Positions 40,998 to 50,916 are shown, numbered from the stretch's first letter. The stretch: DNA of 64,000 nucleotides from Thiomonas intermedia (GCF_002028405.1 NZ_CP020046.1:248001-312000); one strand, 5' to 3'. The notes: generated from the letters alone by a model not told the origin. Translations and numbers: made by a program.

Positions 40998-41121
40998 CGT
41001 GCGTCAGAAGCGCTTACCATTGCCCCACATCCGGAGTCATGACCAGCAAATTCCCTGGTGCGCAGAAGCCCCGACCCGGCTAAAATTTGTGCGTCGCAAC
41101 AAGAACGAGTCGGAGCCCATC

Positions 41122-42414
41122 ATGGTGTATGACCTGTATGAAACCCAGCGCGCCATGATGCGCCCGCTGGCCGACTTTGCCGAAGCCGCCGCCAAGTTTT
41201 ACGCCAACCCCATATGGCCCGCGGTGCCGCACACGGTCACCCAGCGCGTCTCGGCCAGCTATGACCTGATGCACCGGCTGCTGAAGGACTACGAGAAGCC
41301 GTCGTTCGACATCGACACGGTTTCCATTCAAGGTAAGGCGGTGGCGGTGCAGGAACGGGTGGTGATGGAAAAGCCGTTCTGCCGTCTGTTGCGCTTCAAG
41401 CGGTTTTCCGACGATGCCGCACTGCTGGGCAAGCTCAAGGACGATCCGACCGTGCTGATCGTCGCGCCGCTTTCGGGTCACCATGCCACGCTGCTGCGCG
41501 ACACCGTGCGCACCATGCTGCAGGATCACAAAGTGTTCATAACCGACTGGAACGATGCCCGCATGGTGCCCACCGAACAGGGCCGTTTCAGCTTGGACGA
41601 CTATGTGGCCTATATCCGCGAGTTCATCGCCGCCATCGGCCCCGACGTGCATGTGATGTCGGTCTGCCAGCCCACGGTGCCGGTGCTGGGGGCCATTTCC
41701 CTGATGGCCAGCGCGGGCGAGATGGCGCCGCGCAGCATGATCATGATGGGCGGGCCCATTGACGCGCGCAAATCGCCCACGGCGGTGAACAACCTGGCGA
41801 TGAACAAGAGCTACGAGTGGTTCGAGAACAATGTGATTTACCGCGTGCCCGCCAACTATCCCGGCGCGGGCCGGCGCGTCTATCCCGGGTTCTTGCAGCA
41901 CAGCGGCTTCGTGGCCATGAACCCCGACCGCCACCTCACGTCGCACTACGACTATTTTCTCGACCTGGTCCGCGGCGACAACGATGACGCCGAAGCGCAC
42001 CGCCGCTTCTACGACGAGTACAACGCCGTGCTCGACATGGACGCCGACTACTACCTTGACACCATCAAACTGGTATTCCAGGACTTCGGCCTAGTCAACG
42101 GCACCTGGAGCGTGGCGGGTCAGCCGGTGCGCCCGCAAGACATTCACCGCACGGCCCTGCTGACCATCGAAGGCGAACTCGACGACATTTCCGGCGCCGG
42201 GCAGACCGAGGCTGCGCACGACCTGTGCAGCGGCATCGCCTCGGTCAGCCGCCAGCATTACGTCGCCGAAGGTGCGGGGCATTACGGCATTTTCTCCGGG
42301 CGTCGCTGGCGCGAGAAGGTCTATCCGCAGGTGCGCGACTTCATTGCCGCGCACCCCCACGGCGCTGCGGGCGAGCCGCCGCGCAAGACCGTGCGCAAGC
42401 CCGCAGCCGCCTGA
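41122..42414 (+). CDS. phaZ: Intracellular polyhydroxybutyrate depolymerase
   Basis: A 430-aa alpha/beta-hydrolase of the PhaZ1 family known from Cupriavidus. The nucleophile is Cys182 in the lipase-like box SVCQP, as in that family, rather than serine. It starts [15 protein letters not shown], the usual beginning of the family, and keeps [14 protein letters not shown] and [13 protein letters not shown] near the catalytic Asp and His. It breaks down intracellular PHB granules. No phaC, phaA or phaB is in the window. Confidence 0.93.
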   Translation: MVYDLYETQRAMMRPLADFAEAAAKFYANPIWPAVPHTVTQRVSASYDLMHRLLKDYEKPSFDIDTVSIQGKAVAVQERVVMEKPFCRLLRFKRFSDDAALLGKLKDDPTVLIVAPLSGHHATLLRDTVRTMLQDHKVFITDWNDARMVPTEQGRFSLDDYVAYIREFIAAIGPDVHVMSVCQPTVPVLGAISLMASAGEMAPRSMIMMGGPIDARKSPTAVNNLAMNKSYEWFENNVIYRVPANYPGAGRRVYPGFLQHSGFVAMNPDRHLTSHYDYFLDLVRGDNDDAEAHRRFYDEYNAVLDMDADYYLDTIKLVFQDFGLVNGTWSVAGQPVRPQDIHRTALLTIEGELDDISGAGQTEAAHDLCSGIASVSRQHYVAEGAGHYGIFSGRRWREKVYPQVRDFIAAHPHGAAGEPPRKTVRKPAAA

Positions 42415-42428
42415 TCCGCTCAACCGCC

Positions 42429-43112
42429 ATGCCCATCGCGACCGGCGCGCTGGCCGCGCAAATCGACGCGCTCCTGCCGCAGACCCAATGCACGCGATGC
42501 GGCTATGCCGACTGCGCCGCCTACGCCCAGGCCATCGCCGACGGACAGGCGGAAATCAACCGTTGCCCGCCTGGTGGCGAACAGGGCATCCAAAGACTGG
42601 CTGAGCTGCTGGCGCGTCCCGCGCCGGCGCTCGATCCGTCTTGCGGCGCCGAGGGCCCTCGCGAGCAGGCGGTGATCGACCCCGGCCAGTGCATCGGCTG
42701 CACCCTGTGCATTCAGGCCTGTCCGGTCGATGCGATCGCCGGCGCCTCCAAGCGGATGCACACCGTCATTGCGTCATGGTGTACCGGCTGCGCGCTCTGC
42801 CTACCGCCCTGCCCTGTTGATTGCATTCGCATGATGCCGCTGAGCGATGCCGCTCTGGCGCCCCGTACAGGCTGGGACGCCTGGACTGCGGCGCAGGCGA
42901 GCGAGGCGCGGGCGCGCTATGCCCGACATCTCGAACGCCATCCTCGCGCTCTCGCCCAGGCAGCTGCGGCAGAGCAAGCCCAGACCGACGCGCCCCAGAC
43001 CGCGCCGCCGCCTCTGCCGACCGTGCCCGCGGACGACGCGGCCGAGCGCAAGGCCGCGCTGCTGCGGGCGGCGCTGGAGCGGGCGCGCCAGCGCCAGCGG
43101 CCCGGCACCTGA
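42429..43112 (+). CDS. RnfB-like Fe-S electron transport protein
   Basis: A 227-aa protein: an N-terminal Fe4 domain (CTRCGYADC with a later Cys in NRCPPGG), then two [4Fe-4S] ferredoxin motifs, [12 protein letters not shown] and [12 protein letters not shown], then an Ala/Gln-rich tail. It has no N-terminal membrane anchor, and no other rnf genes are near, as in many betaproteobacteria that carry a lone RnfB-like ferredoxin near DNA-repair or nth genes. The electron partner is unknown. Start 15 bp after phaZ. Confidence 0.85.
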   Translation: MPIATGALAAQIDALLPQTQCTRCGYADCAAYAQAIADGQAEINRCPPGGEQGIQRLAELLARPAPALDPSCGAEGPREQAVIDPGQCIGCTLCIQACPVDAIAGASKRMHTVIASWCTGCALCLPPCPVDCIRMMPLSDAALAPRTGWDAWTAAQASEARARYARHLERHPRALAQAAAAEQAQTDAPQTAPPPLPTVPADDAAERKAALLRAALERARQRQRPGT

Positions 43113-43150
43113 CCTTCGCCTGACCTTCTTTACCCCTGAAAATCCGCGAT

Positions 43151-43570
43151 ATGACGACAAAATCCAGCAAATCCTTGCAAACCTTCCCGAATCCGGCCCC
43201 CGCGCGTGACTATCACATCCACATGCAGATCCCCGAATTCACCTGCCTGTGTCCCCTGACCGGACAGCCGGATTTCGCCCGCTTCGACATCGACTTCATC
43301 CCCGACAAGAAGTGCGTCGAACTCAAGAGCCTCAAGCTGTATATGTGGAGCTACCGCGACGAGGGCGCCTTCCACGAGAAAGTGACCAACACCATCCTCG
43401 ACGATCTGGTCAAGGCCATGTCGCCGCGTTTCCTGCGGGTGACCGCTCGCTGGTATGTGCGCGGCGGCATCTACACCAATGTGGTGGTCGAACATCGCAA
43501 GCGCGGCTGGAAGCCGGCGCCCCGGGTAGATCTCACCTCGTTCGACGTCGCCGAACCCGCCGCGAATTGA
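43151..43570 (+). CDS. queF: NADPH-dependent 7-cyano-7-deazaguanine reductase
   Basis: A 139-aa unimodular QueF that reduces preQ0 to preQ1 in queuosine synthesis. The catalytic cysteine lies in [13 protein letters not shown], and [21 protein letters not shown] holds the QueF motif and substrate glutamate. A transporter for queuosine precursors with a preQ1 riboswitch is at 52.1-52.8 kb. No riboswitch was found before queF itself. Confidence 0.93.
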   Translation: MTTKSSKSLQTFPNPAPARDYHIHMQIPEFTCLCPLTGQPDFARFDIDFIPDKKCVELKSLKLYMWSYRDEGAFHEKVTNTILDDLVKAMSPRFLRVTARWYVRGGIYTNVVVEHRKRGWKPAPRVDLTSFDVAEPAAN

Positions 43571-43580
43571 CGCTGCGAAA

Positions 43581-43607
43581 GGCGCCGCTCAAGACTTGAG
43601 CGGCGCC
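43581..43607. terminator. Convergent 13-bp-arm palindrome after queF
   Basis: GGCGCCGCTCAAG (43581-43593), one base, then CTTGAGCGGCGCC (43595-43607). The arms are perfectly complementary. It sits between convergent queF and the NHL gene and includes the latter's last codons. There is no long T-run (only TTT on the minus side), so it may act as a convergent terminator or 3'-end protector. Confidence 0.5.
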
Positions 43608-44689
43608 GCAGGCTGAATGCGCAGAATGGCGTTCAGCCCGGTGACCAGCACCGAACCATCGGCCAGCGCCTGCACGCCGTAAGGCAGATGCAGTTCTCCG
43701 GGCAGGGCGCCCGTCACGACTTTCTCATTCGATCCGGTGCCGGCCAGGGTGGACACGGCACCGTCAGGGGCGATGCGGCGTACCCGGTTATTGCCGGCAT
43801 CTGCCACGATCAGGCTGCCATCGGGCGCGAACGACAGGGTTTGCGGATGCAGGAACAAAGCCTCCCTGGCGCTTCCGTCGGCGAAGCCACCCTTGCCGGG
43901 CTGGCCGGCAAACGTGGTTACGCTGCCATCGGGCGTGATTTTGCGAATGACGTTGTTGAAGTATTCGCTCACGAACACATGGCCCTGCTTGTCCAAGGCG
44001 AGGCCGACCGGCGTGTTGAAGCGCGCGCGGTTGCCCTGGCCATCGCGCCAGCCGGTGTCCCCGGGAGAGCCGGCCAGCGTGCTGACCTGACCCTGCGGAC
44101 TGATGCGGCGCACGGTGCTGTTGTAGGCGTCGGCCACGTAGAGCACGCCCTGCGCGTTGACGCCCAGCCCGACGGGATGGTTGAAGCGCGCCTGCGCCCC
44201 CGGCCCATCGGCGAAGCCTTCGACTTCCAGCTTGCCCGCCAGAGTGCTCACCCGACCCTGACGGTCGAGGCGGCGCACGGTGTTGCTGCCCGAGTCGCTG
44301 ATGTAGACGATACCGTCGGCGGCGACGGCCACGCATTCCGGCGAATAGAACCTCGCCTTGAGCGCCGGGCCGTTGCGCGCATCGCGCTGCTCCACCTGGC
44401 CCGCGATGAGGGTCACCTGGCCGTCCGTACCCAGCTTGCGCACCACGCTGTTGACATAGTCGGCCACGAACACATTGCCCTGCGCATCAACCGCCATGCC
44501 ACGCGGATCGTGAAACCGGGCCTGCAGAAAGCTGCCCGCGTCATACGCGCCGGGGCCGATGGCGCCTGAAAACACCTCCATCGTCGCGGTCGCCTGCGTT
44601 GCCGCGCGGGCGGACGTCTGAAGATGAGGCACAAGGCCAGCGCCAAAGACCACGGCCCCGGCGGATTGAATGAACTGTCGTCGCTGCAT
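43589..44689 (-). CDS. Secreted NHL-repeat beta-propeller protein
   Basis: A 366-aa protein with an RRQFIQSAG Tat-like signal (cleavage near residue 30) followed by about six NHL repeats, each about 55 residues, with recurring patterns such as FNHPVGLGVNAQGVLYVAD and NTVRRL/STVRRI. This gives a six-bladed propeller. No catalytic residues are evident, so binding or scaffolding is likely. The start is the ATG at 44689, since upstream in-frame sequence lies in the repeat element. Confidence 0.78.
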   Translation of the reverse strand: MQRRQFIQSAGAVVFGAGLVPHLQTSARAATQATATMEVFSGAIGPGAYDAGSFLQARFHDPRGMAVDAQGNVFVADYVNSVVRKLGTDGQVTLIAGQVEQRDARNGPALKARFYSPECVAVAADGIVYISDSGSNTVRRLDRQGRVSTLAGKLEVEGFADGPGAQARFNHPVGLGVNAQGVLYVADAYNSTVRRISPQGQVSTLAGSPGDTGWRDGQGNRARFNTPVGLALDKQGHVFVSEYFNNVIRKITPDGSVTTFAGQPGKGGFADGSAREALFLHPQTLSFAPDGSLIVADAGNNRVRRIAPDGAVSTLAGTGSNEKVVTGALPGELHLPYGVQALADGSVLVTGLNAILRIQPAAPLKS

Positions 44690-44805
44690 GGATGTCAGGA
44701 AGAAAACGCCCGCGTCGGTCGCACGGGTCGGATGCAAGATAACCATGAGCTTATTCCACCTCGCCCAAGCCTGCAGGCCTGCGATTCTCAAGTCCGACAG
44801 GCTCT

Positions 44806-45036
44806 TATTGATCTGGCCTGGAGAAATATGAACGGGTGATGGGCCTCGCCATGCAGGCTCCTCCCCCTCCCAACCTCCCCCACGACGTGGGGGAGGAGAA
44901 GACTGCGCTACGCGCGATCTGCTTAAGCCCCTCCCAAGCTCCCCCACGCTGTGGGGGAGCCGTGTTGGCTCCCTCTCCACTTGTGGGGAGGGTTGGGGTG
45001 GGGTGCCGTTTCAGCCCTCAACGTGCCGGATCAATA
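44806..45036. mobile_element. MITE-like element, copy 2, abutting recR
   Basis: A 231-bp element with near-perfect terminal inverted repeats: TATTGATCTGGC (44806-44817) and GCCGGATCAATA (45025-45036). Inside are two palindromic modules (CCTCCCCCACG with CGTGGGGGAGG near 44873-44896, and a second near 44938-44959) and the CTCTCCACTTGTGGGGAG module. The right end carries the recR stop codon. It accounts for most of the 44690-45030 gap; the rest would hold the NHL promoter, where nothing clear is seen. Confidence 0.7.
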
Positions 45037-45645
45037 GGTTCCGCGCCGATCAACCAGCGCGCGTGCGATCGTGCCCAGGTCGACATATTCCAGTTCGGCT
45101 CCAGCGGGTACGCCGCGGGCCAGCCGGGTGACGCGCAGGCCGCGTGGGCGCAGGGTTTCCGCGATGACGTGCGCGGTGGCCTCGCCCTCGTTGGTGAAGT
45201 TGGTCGCCAGAATGACCTCGTCCACCTCGCCGTCGAGCGCGCGGGCCATGAGGCGGTCGAGGCCAATCTCTTTCGGCCCCAATCCGTCGAGCGGGCTGAT
45301 GCGGCCCATGAGCACGAAGTACAGCCCGCGGTAGGTCAGAGTCTGCTCCACGGCGGCCAGATCGGCCGGGGTTTCGACGACGCAGAGCTGGCGCGCGTCG
45401 CGCCTGGGATCTGCACAGATGCTGCACACCGTGTCTTCGGTGAGGGTATTGCAGCGGGTGCAGCGCTGGACTGCGCCCAGCGCAGCGTCGAGCGCACGCG
45501 CGATGTGCTGCGCCGCCTCGCGGTCGTGCTCGAGCAGGTGGTAGGCCATGCGCGACGCCGACTTCGGGCCGACGCCCGGCAGACGCCTGAGGGCGTCGAT
45601 CAGGGCGTCGAGTGCCGGAACGTGGCCCGGGGCGGCCTCATGCAT
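45031..45645 (-). CDS. recR: Recombination mediator RecR
   Basis: A 204-aa protein: helix-hairpin-helix start ([17 protein letters not shown]), zinc finger [16 protein letters not shown] (about 62-77) and a Toprim domain ([13 protein letters not shown]). It works with RecF/RecO in gap repair. The last residues GTY and the TGA stop (45031-45033) coincide with the terminal repeat of the MITE-like element, so the native C-terminus may have been altered. Order dnaX-ybaB-recR is standard. Confidence 0.95.
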   Translation of the reverse strand: MHEAAPGHVPALDALIDALRRLPGVGPKSASRMAYHLLEHDREAAQHIARALDAALGAVQRCTRCNTLTEDTVCSICADPRRDARQLCVVETPADLAAVEQTLTYRGLYFVLMGRISPLDGLGPKEIGLDRLMARALDGEVDEVILATNFTNEGEATAHVIAETLRPRGLRVTRLARGVPAGAELEYVDLGTIARALVDRRGTY

Positions 45646-45658
45646 AGCGCGCAGCCGA

Positions 45659-45988
45659 TCAGAACGGCAGCTTCATGCCCGGCGGCAGAGGCATGCCAGC
45701 CGTGGCCGCGCCCATTTTTTCCTGGGAGGTGGTTTCGGCCTTGCGAACGGCGTCGTTGAAGGCAGCCGCCACCAGATCTTCCAGCATGTCGCGGTCTTCG
45801 GCCACCAGGCTGGGGTCGATGTTCACGCGCTTCACGCCAAATTTGCAGGTCATCACCACCTTCACCAAACCGGCGCCAGACTGGCCTTCCACCTCGATCT
45901 GCGCGAGCTCGTCCTGCACGCGCTTGAGGTTGTCCTGCATCATCTGCGCCTGCTTCATCAGGCCGGAGAGTTGTCCTTTGTTGAACAT
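45659..45988 (-). CDS. ybaB: YbaB/EbfC nucleoid-associated protein
   Basis: A 109-aa DNA-binding protein that forms a tweezer-like dimer. It shows the family start [25 protein letters not shown] (two parts) and [18 protein letters not shown] at the end. Encoded between dnaX and recR with gaps of 59 and 13 bp, as in most proteobacteria, probably one transcript. Confidence 0.93.
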   Translation of the reverse strand: MFNKGQLSGLMKQAQMMQDNLKRVQDELAQIEVEGQSGAGLVKVVMTCKFGVKRVNIDPSLVAEDRDMLEDLVAAAFNDAVRKAETTSQEKMGAATAGMPLPPGMKLPF

Positions 45989-46047
45989 GGGATGTCCTTC
46001 AATCAGAAAAGTGAATGGCTGCCCTGGCAGCGGTGCGACATTGTCCG

Positions 46048-47913
46048 TCAGGCCGACGGCGTCTGCCCCGATGCGGGCATGGGTTTGAGGCTGCCGGGCA
46101 CGATCTGCGCGCCCAGGTCGTGCATGAGTTGCTGCACCAGCGCATCACCGTGGATGGCCGCCTCGGCGTCGGCCTGGGCGCGGGCCCTGGCGCGTACCTC
46201 GCGCTGGGTGGCGCTGTCGATCACCTCGCCCACTTCGACCCGCAGCACCACGTCGTCCCGCCCGAGAGCCTGGCGCACCGCGGCCTGGAGTTTATCGAGC
46301 GAGCCCGCGCGGGTGAGCTGTTCGTTGGGCACGCGCAGCAGCCAGTTGGAACCATCGAGCGCGGCCAGCTCGCTCTGCTGGGCCAGCGCGCGGGGCAGGC
46401 CCGCCGGCACTTCCAGACGCTGCACCAGCGCGGGCCAGTCGGTGCCGGGCGCGATCTGCAGGGGCGGCTTGATGGCGGCGCCCTGGAGGGACGCGGCGGG
46501 CTGGGTGACTGGGGACAGCGCGGGCGCGGCCTGGGCGATTTGAGCTTCGGCCAGCGGGGTCGCTGGCGGCTTGGCCTGCGCCACATAACCGGTAGCGGCC
46601 GCATCCTGCGCTGCGTGCATCGCCGCTGCCGGCTCCGGTGGAGCACTCAAGATGGCCGCGCTACGCGGCATGGCCTCGGACGCCGTCTGCACGGAAGGTT
46701 TGGCCACCGGCGCCGAGGCCTGCGCGGCAGGCGCCGCCTTGCCTTGAGAGGTCGGCGCCGCGGCACCGCCCCCTTTGGGCAGGGCCAGCCCGCCCGGCGG
46801 CACGCTGCCTGCCATGACCGGGGCGAAAGCCAGCAGACGCAGCAGCGTCATGGTGAAGCCGGTGCGGTCGTCCGGCGCGAGCGACAGCTCGTTGCGGCCG
46901 TGCAGCACCGTGGTGTAGGCCAGTTGCACCAGCTCCGGGCTGAGCTGCCCGGCCAGGACCGCCAGCGTCTCGTGTTGCGGGTCTTGCGCATCGGCGGCTT
47001 CCGGCACGAGTTGCAGCAGCGCCAGGGTTTGCAGCAGCGCCGCCAGTTCTTCCAGCGCGGCACCGAACGACAGGCCGAGCGCTTCCAGCGCGTCGGCCTG
47101 GGCGATCATGGCCACGCCGTCCTGCGCAGCCAGGGCCTGCAGGATCTGCAGCAGATCGCTGCGATCGACCGTGCCCAGCATCTGCTGCACCGCGGCGGTT
47201 TCGACCCGGCCGGCGCAATACGCCAGGGCCTGATCGGTGAGCGAGAGCGCGTCGCGCATCGACCCGTGCGCGGCGCGGGCAATGAGGCGCAGCGCGGCAT
47301 CTTCCGCCGGCACGTTCTCGGCCTGCAGCACCTGCTGCAGATGGTCGACGATGGCCGTGGGCATCATCTGCTTGAGGTTGAACTGCAGGCAGCGCGACAG
47401 CACCGTGACCGGCACCTTCTGCGGGTCGGTCGTGGCGAGCACGAACTTCACATAGTCGGGCGGTTCCTCCAGCGTCTTCAGCATGGCGTTGAAGGCGTGG
47501 TTGGACAGCATGTGCACTTCGTCGATCATGTAGACCTTGAAGCGGCCGGCCGTGGGTTTGTAGACCGCCTGCTCCAGCAGCGCGGTCATGTCTTCGACAC
47601 CACGGTTGGAGGCGGCGTCGAGCTCGATGTAATCGACAAAACGCCCGGCGTCGATCTCCGTGCACGCCGGACAGACGCCGCACGGCTGGCTGGTCACACC
47701 GCCCTGCCCGTCGGGGCCGGTGCAATTGAGCGCCTTGGCCAGAATGCGCGATACCGTCGTCTTGCCCACCCCGCGCGTTCCGGTGAACAGATAGGCGTGG
47801 TGCAGACGGTCGTGGTCGAGCGCATGCGTGAGCGCCCGCACCACATGGTCCTGCCCCACGAGCGAGGCAAATGATTTAGGGCGCCACTTGCGCGCCAGCG
47901 CGACGGAGGTCAT
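46048..47913 (-). CDS. dnaX: DNA polymerase III subunit gamma/tau
   Basis: A 621-aa clamp-loader ATPase. Walker [10 protein letters not shown] is near residue 45, the four-cysteine zinc module ([10 protein letters not shown]...[10 protein letters not shown]) at 64-80, DEVHML Walker B and the SRC motif LSRCLQ. Domains IV-V (about 370-620) are Ala/Pro-rich, ending in the tau-specific polymerase-binding part. I saw no clear A-run for programmed frameshifting. Its start lies 10 bp from a MITE-like element. Confidence 0.95.
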   Translation of the reverse strand: MTSVALARKWRPKSFASLVGQDHVVRALTHALDHDRLHHAYLFTGTRGVGKTTVSRILAKALNCTGPDGQGGVTSQPCGVCPACTEIDAGRFVDYIELDAASNRGVEDMTALLEQAVYKPTAGRFKVYMIDEVHMLSNHAFNAMLKTLEEPPDYVKFVLATTDPQKVPVTVLSRCLQFNLKQMMPTAIVDHLQQVLQAENVPAEDAALRLIARAAHGSMRDALSLTDQALAYCAGRVETAAVQQMLGTVDRSDLLQILQALAAQDGVAMIAQADALEALGLSFGAALEELAALLQTLALLQLVPEAADAQDPQHETLAVLAGQLSPELVQLAYTTVLHGRNELSLAPDDRTGFTMTLLRLLAFAPVMAGSVPPGGLALPKGGGAAAPTSQGKAAPAAQASAPVAKPSVQTASEAMPRSAAILSAPPEPAAAMHAAQDAAATGYVAQAKPPATPLAEAQIAQAAPALSPVTQPAASLQGAAIKPPLQIAPGTDWPALVQRLEVPAGLPRALAQQSELAALDGSNWLLRVPNEQLTRAGSLDKLQAAVRQALGRDDVVLRVEVGEVIDSATQREVRARARAQADAEAAIHGDALVQQLMHDLGAQIVPGSLKPMPASGQTPSA

Positions 47914-47923
47914 AAGCCGGATT

Positions 47924-48144
47924 CTATTGATCCGGCATGGAGAAGCACGCAGGGCTCATGGACAGTGCCGTACAACGACCTCCCCCTCCCAACCTCCCCC
48001 ACGGCGTGGGAGAGGAGAAAACAGCGCTGCGCGCGATCTGCGTAAGCCCTCCCGACTTCCCCGCGGTGTGCGGGAGGCGTGTTGGCTCCCTCTCCACTTG
48101 TGGGGAGAGTCGGGGTGGGGAGGCTCTAATTGCCAAATCAATAG
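47924..48144. mobile_element. MITE-like element, copy 3, in the dnaX promoter gap
   Basis: A 221-bp element with ends CTATTGATCCGGC (47924-47936) and GCCAAATCAATAG (48132-48144). The inner modules are in the same order and orientation as in copy 2. It fills most of the 340-bp gap between divergent dnaX and the esterase gene; the left end is only 10 bp upstream of the dnaX ATG, so the dnaX promoter is likely inside or beyond the element. No other gene is seen in the gap. Confidence 0.7.
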
Positions 48145-48253
48145 AAGCCTGCACCGCCCCCTTGGCTGAATCCAAAACCACGCTGGCGCCGTAAAGCGGA
48201 GAAGCCCGATCACGCTGGCCCGCCGCCCGCTTCGACACCTCGAACCACGTCCC

Positions 48254-49189
48254 ATGCGCCCATCCCTGCCTACTCTGACGCGACTTTGCCAGCGTCTCGC
48301 CCTGACCTGCCTCACTCCGCTCATGGTCGCCTGCTCCCCGGTAACCATGATCAACCGACTGACGCCGACCGAGACCTACACCTTCAGCGGCGACATCGCC
48401 TACGGCTCCGCCCCGCGCGAGGCGCTGGACATCTATCGGCCGATCGCCAGCACGCGGCGTCGGCCGCCACCCGACGGAGCCCCGGTCGTGGTGTTTTTCT
48501 ACGGCGGCAGCTGGACCAGCGGTAACCGCGCCATGTACCGTTTCGTCGGCGAAGCGCTGGCCGCACGCGGCATCGTCACCGTCATTGCCGATTACCGCCT
48601 CTACCCTGAAGTGCGCTACCCCGACTTCCTGCGCGACAACGCCCGCGCCGTCGCCTGGACGGCGCAGCACATCGCCCATTGGGGCGGCAACCCGCACCAG
48701 ATCTACCTCATGGGCCACAGCGCCGGGGCCTACAACGCCGCCATGCTGGCGCTCGACCCGCGCTGGCTGCACGCCGTCGGCCTGCGCCGCGCCGATCTGG
48801 CCGGGTGGATCGGTCTGGCCGGACCCTACGACTTTCTGCCCATCACCGACCGCGACGTCCAGCCGGTCTTCCATTTCCCCGACTACCCCGCCGACTGCAT
48901 GCCCATCGACTACGTTCACGACGCCCGCGTGCCGCGCACCTTTCTCGGCGCCGCCCGTGTCGACAGCCTGGTCAACCCCCAGCGCAACACCGTGCAGCTC
49001 GCCCGGGCCCTGAAGGCCGACGGCGCCCAGGTGACGCTCGATCTCTACCCAGGCGTCAACCACGAAACCCTGATCGGCTCCTTCGCCACCCCGCTGCGCT
49101 GGATGTCGCCCGTGCTCGACGACGTCGTGGATTTCGTGCACGACGCCCCCGGACCGACCACGGCGGCAGCCCTTGCAACCACCCCCTGA
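48254..49189 (+). CDS. Putative lipoprotein carboxylesterase (alpha/beta hydrolase)
   Basis: A 311-aa esterase of the BD-FAE/hormone-sensitive-lipase-like group: FFYGGSWTSGN (oxyanion region), nucleophile elbow GHSAGAYN, late Asp region and His in GVNHETL. The N-terminus is a signal sequence ending in LMVAC, a lipobox, so membrane anchoring is likely. The substrate is unknown. Stands alone, divergent from dnaX. Confidence 0.82.
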   Translation: MRPSLPTLTRLCQRLALTCLTPLMVACSPVTMINRLTPTETYTFSGDIAYGSAPREALDIYRPIASTRRRPPPDGAPVVVFFYGGSWTSGNRAMYRFVGEALAARGIVTVIADYRLYPEVRYPDFLRDNARAVAWTAQHIAHWGGNPHQIYLMGHSAGAYNAAMLALDPRWLHAVGLRRADLAGWIGLAGPYDFLPITDRDVQPVFHFPDYPADCMPIDYVHDARVPRTFLGAARVDSLVNPQRNTVQLARALKADGAQVTLDLYPGVNHETLIGSFATPLRWMSPVLDDVVDFVHDAPGPTTAAALATTP

Positions 49190-49267
49190 TCGGCGGCCTT
49201 GCGCCGCGCAGGAAGAGCCCCCAAAGTTGTCGCGCGCCCGCACCTGCGGGCTGTTGGGAGACCGCTC

Positions 49268-50116
49268 ATGTCCACCCTCACCCGAACCCGCGCTTGCGGC
49301 CCGGCCGCTACGCTGGCCGCCCTGCTCGTCCCGGCAGCGCCCGCCTGGGCCGATCTCGACGCCGCCGCGCTGCGGCTGTGGGGCGGCAACTGGTCCGTGG
49401 CCTGCGGCAACACAGCCGCCCCTTATCTGCGGGTGCTGCAGTCCAGTCTCATGGTCGTGGCGCGAAACCGCCAGCTCGCCGGAAGACAGGTACGCCCTGC
49501 CTACAGTTACTTCGGCCAGAGCACGCCCGAGAACTTCGATGTCGCCCTGCTCTCCGAGGTCAGACCCGGCGCCGAACTCACCTTCCTGATCTGGCGCGAC
49601 GCCCGCGGCCCCTACATCGAAATTTCGGGCGACAAAGCCGTGGAAACCGCCTTGGCCCCCGTGCTCGGCAGCGCGATGCGCGCCAAATACCGCGACTGCA
49701 ACGCCGCGGCAAGGCCGCCCTCGGGCGACACCGCAGCACCCGCGCCGCCACCGCTCCCGGCCCCGGGCGAAGCCGCCAGCCCCACCGATCTGCTGCGCGA
49801 CCCACGCTTCAAAGCGGCCTACCTCGCCGCGCTTGGCCCGCTGGCGCGCGAGGCTTGGCTGCGCACCCTCAATGGCCCCGCCCCGCCCAACCGCCAGGTA
49901 CAGATCGACGGCCACACTTACACCCTCTCCGCCGCCTGCAAACCGCACGACTGCGGCGACAACAACCTCGTGCTGCTCTACAACCCGCGCAGCGGCACCG
50001 TGCATGGCCGGGTGCTGCAGCAGGGCCGACGCGCCACCCTCATTGGCAAACCGCCGCCCAGGCTCGCCGCCGCGATCGAAACCCTCTGGCGCCAGGAGTG
50101 GCGGCAGGGCAGATGA
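49268..50116 (+). CDS. Secreted protein with C-terminal Ivy lysozyme-inhibitor domain
   Basis: A 282-aa exported protein (signal peptide 1-28, ending AWADL). Two parts are joined by a Pro/Ala linker at about 148-172. The C-terminal part (about 173-282) carries Cys224-Lys-Pro-His-Asp-Cys229, the disulfide-closed CKPHDC loop by which Ivy inserts into the lysozyme active site, plus a LRTLNGPAPPN start typical of Ivy. The N-terminal part (30-147; Cys46 and Cys144) is unrecognised. It probably protects peptidoglycan from C-type lysozyme; the fusion is unusual. Confidence 0.75.
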   Translation: MSTLTRTRACGPAATLAALLVPAAPAWADLDAAALRLWGGNWSVACGNTAAPYLRVLQSSLMVVARNRQLAGRQVRPAYSYFGQSTPENFDVALLSEVRPGAELTFLIWRDARGPYIEISGDKAVETALAPVLGSAMRAKYRDCNAAARPPSGDTAAPAPPPLPAPGEAASPTDLLRDPRFKAAYLAALGPLAREAWLRTLNGPAPPNRQVQIDGHTYTLSAACKPHDCGDNNLVLLYNPRSGTVHGRVLQQGRRATLIGKPPPRLAAAIETLWRQEWRQGR

Positions 50117-50370
50117 CACAGCGCACCTGCCCCCCAAGTAAGGCATAGATGAACCGGCATATCACGTGAAACATGCCGACTGACAGCCCGACATCCCCAA
50201 AAATCTAAGTGCTCCCTGTCGCGCCCCATCTCGTGCTGATGGAGGGAGTCGAGCCTGTCAGAGCCCCTCCGCCAGCGGCCCCTCTGATGGCCTCTGCGTC
50301 TTTCCCGGGAGTGATGCGCTGCGGACCGCATCCGCTCCAGTTTGCAGCGCCAACGACAGGGAGCTTCGAC

Positions 50371-50916
50371 ATGGCGGAGATCGGCATCATCACGGCGGGC
50401 GGCAAGCCCATTCATCTGCACGCCTTCAGCGGCATCGTCGTGGACCAGCAAAAATCCACCTACACGCAGGTCAACCGGAGCAATAACGATCAGCAGCAAG
50501 TCTCGACCACACATTACAACAAGGTGTTCATCCAGGCCGAGGATGGCGCCGAGCGATCCATAGAGATCGAGGACAAAGGCTTCAGCGCCCGCGCGGGCAA
50601 CAGGGCGTCGATGATCTGGGGCATACCCGGCCACAAGGACGAAGGCCCCTATCTGGCCGTCATCAATCACGACACCGGCGCGCTGCACACCCTGCGCAAG
50701 CCCATCAACGACCTTGCGGGACCGCCGTTCTACAACCTGCTGCTCATCGTCACCGCCATCTTCATTGCCATCGGCGTGTTCGATCTGTTCAGCGGCCACA
50801 TCGGCTCGGCCATCGCCCTGTTGGCCCTGGGCGGCGGCGGCATCTACTGGATTTTCTCGCGCCAGAAGGCCCTCATCGCCAAGGTGACGGCCGCGGCCCG
50901 CGCTCTGCAACCCTGA
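50371..50916 (+). CDS. Unknown protein with C-terminal membrane hairpin
   Basis: A 181-aa protein starting MAEIGIITAGGKPIHLHAF. Residues 1-120 are soluble and mixed beta; two helices follow (about 121-140 and 143-163) with a short loop, and a basic tail. The layout resembles tail-anchored regulatory proteins, but no family is recognised. The start at 50371 has a GGGAG site 8 bp before it; upstream in-frame codons give a proline-rich extension judged non-coding. The 254-bp gap before it shows nothing clear. Confidence 0.6.
   Translation: MAEIGIITAGGKPIHLHAFSGIVVDQQKSTYTQVNRSNNDQQQVSTTHYNKVFIQAEDGAERSIEIEDKGFSARAGNRASMIWGIPGHKDEGPYLAVINHDTGALHTLRKPINDLAGPPFYNLLLIVTAIFIAIGVFDLFSGHIGSAIALLALGGGGIYWIFSRQKALIAKVTAAARALQP

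Noticed and set aside
43113-43150. preQ1 riboswitch before queF
   Set aside because: The 38-bp gap has no P1 stem plus A-rich tail arrangement; only a chance CTTTACCCC resembles the aptamer.
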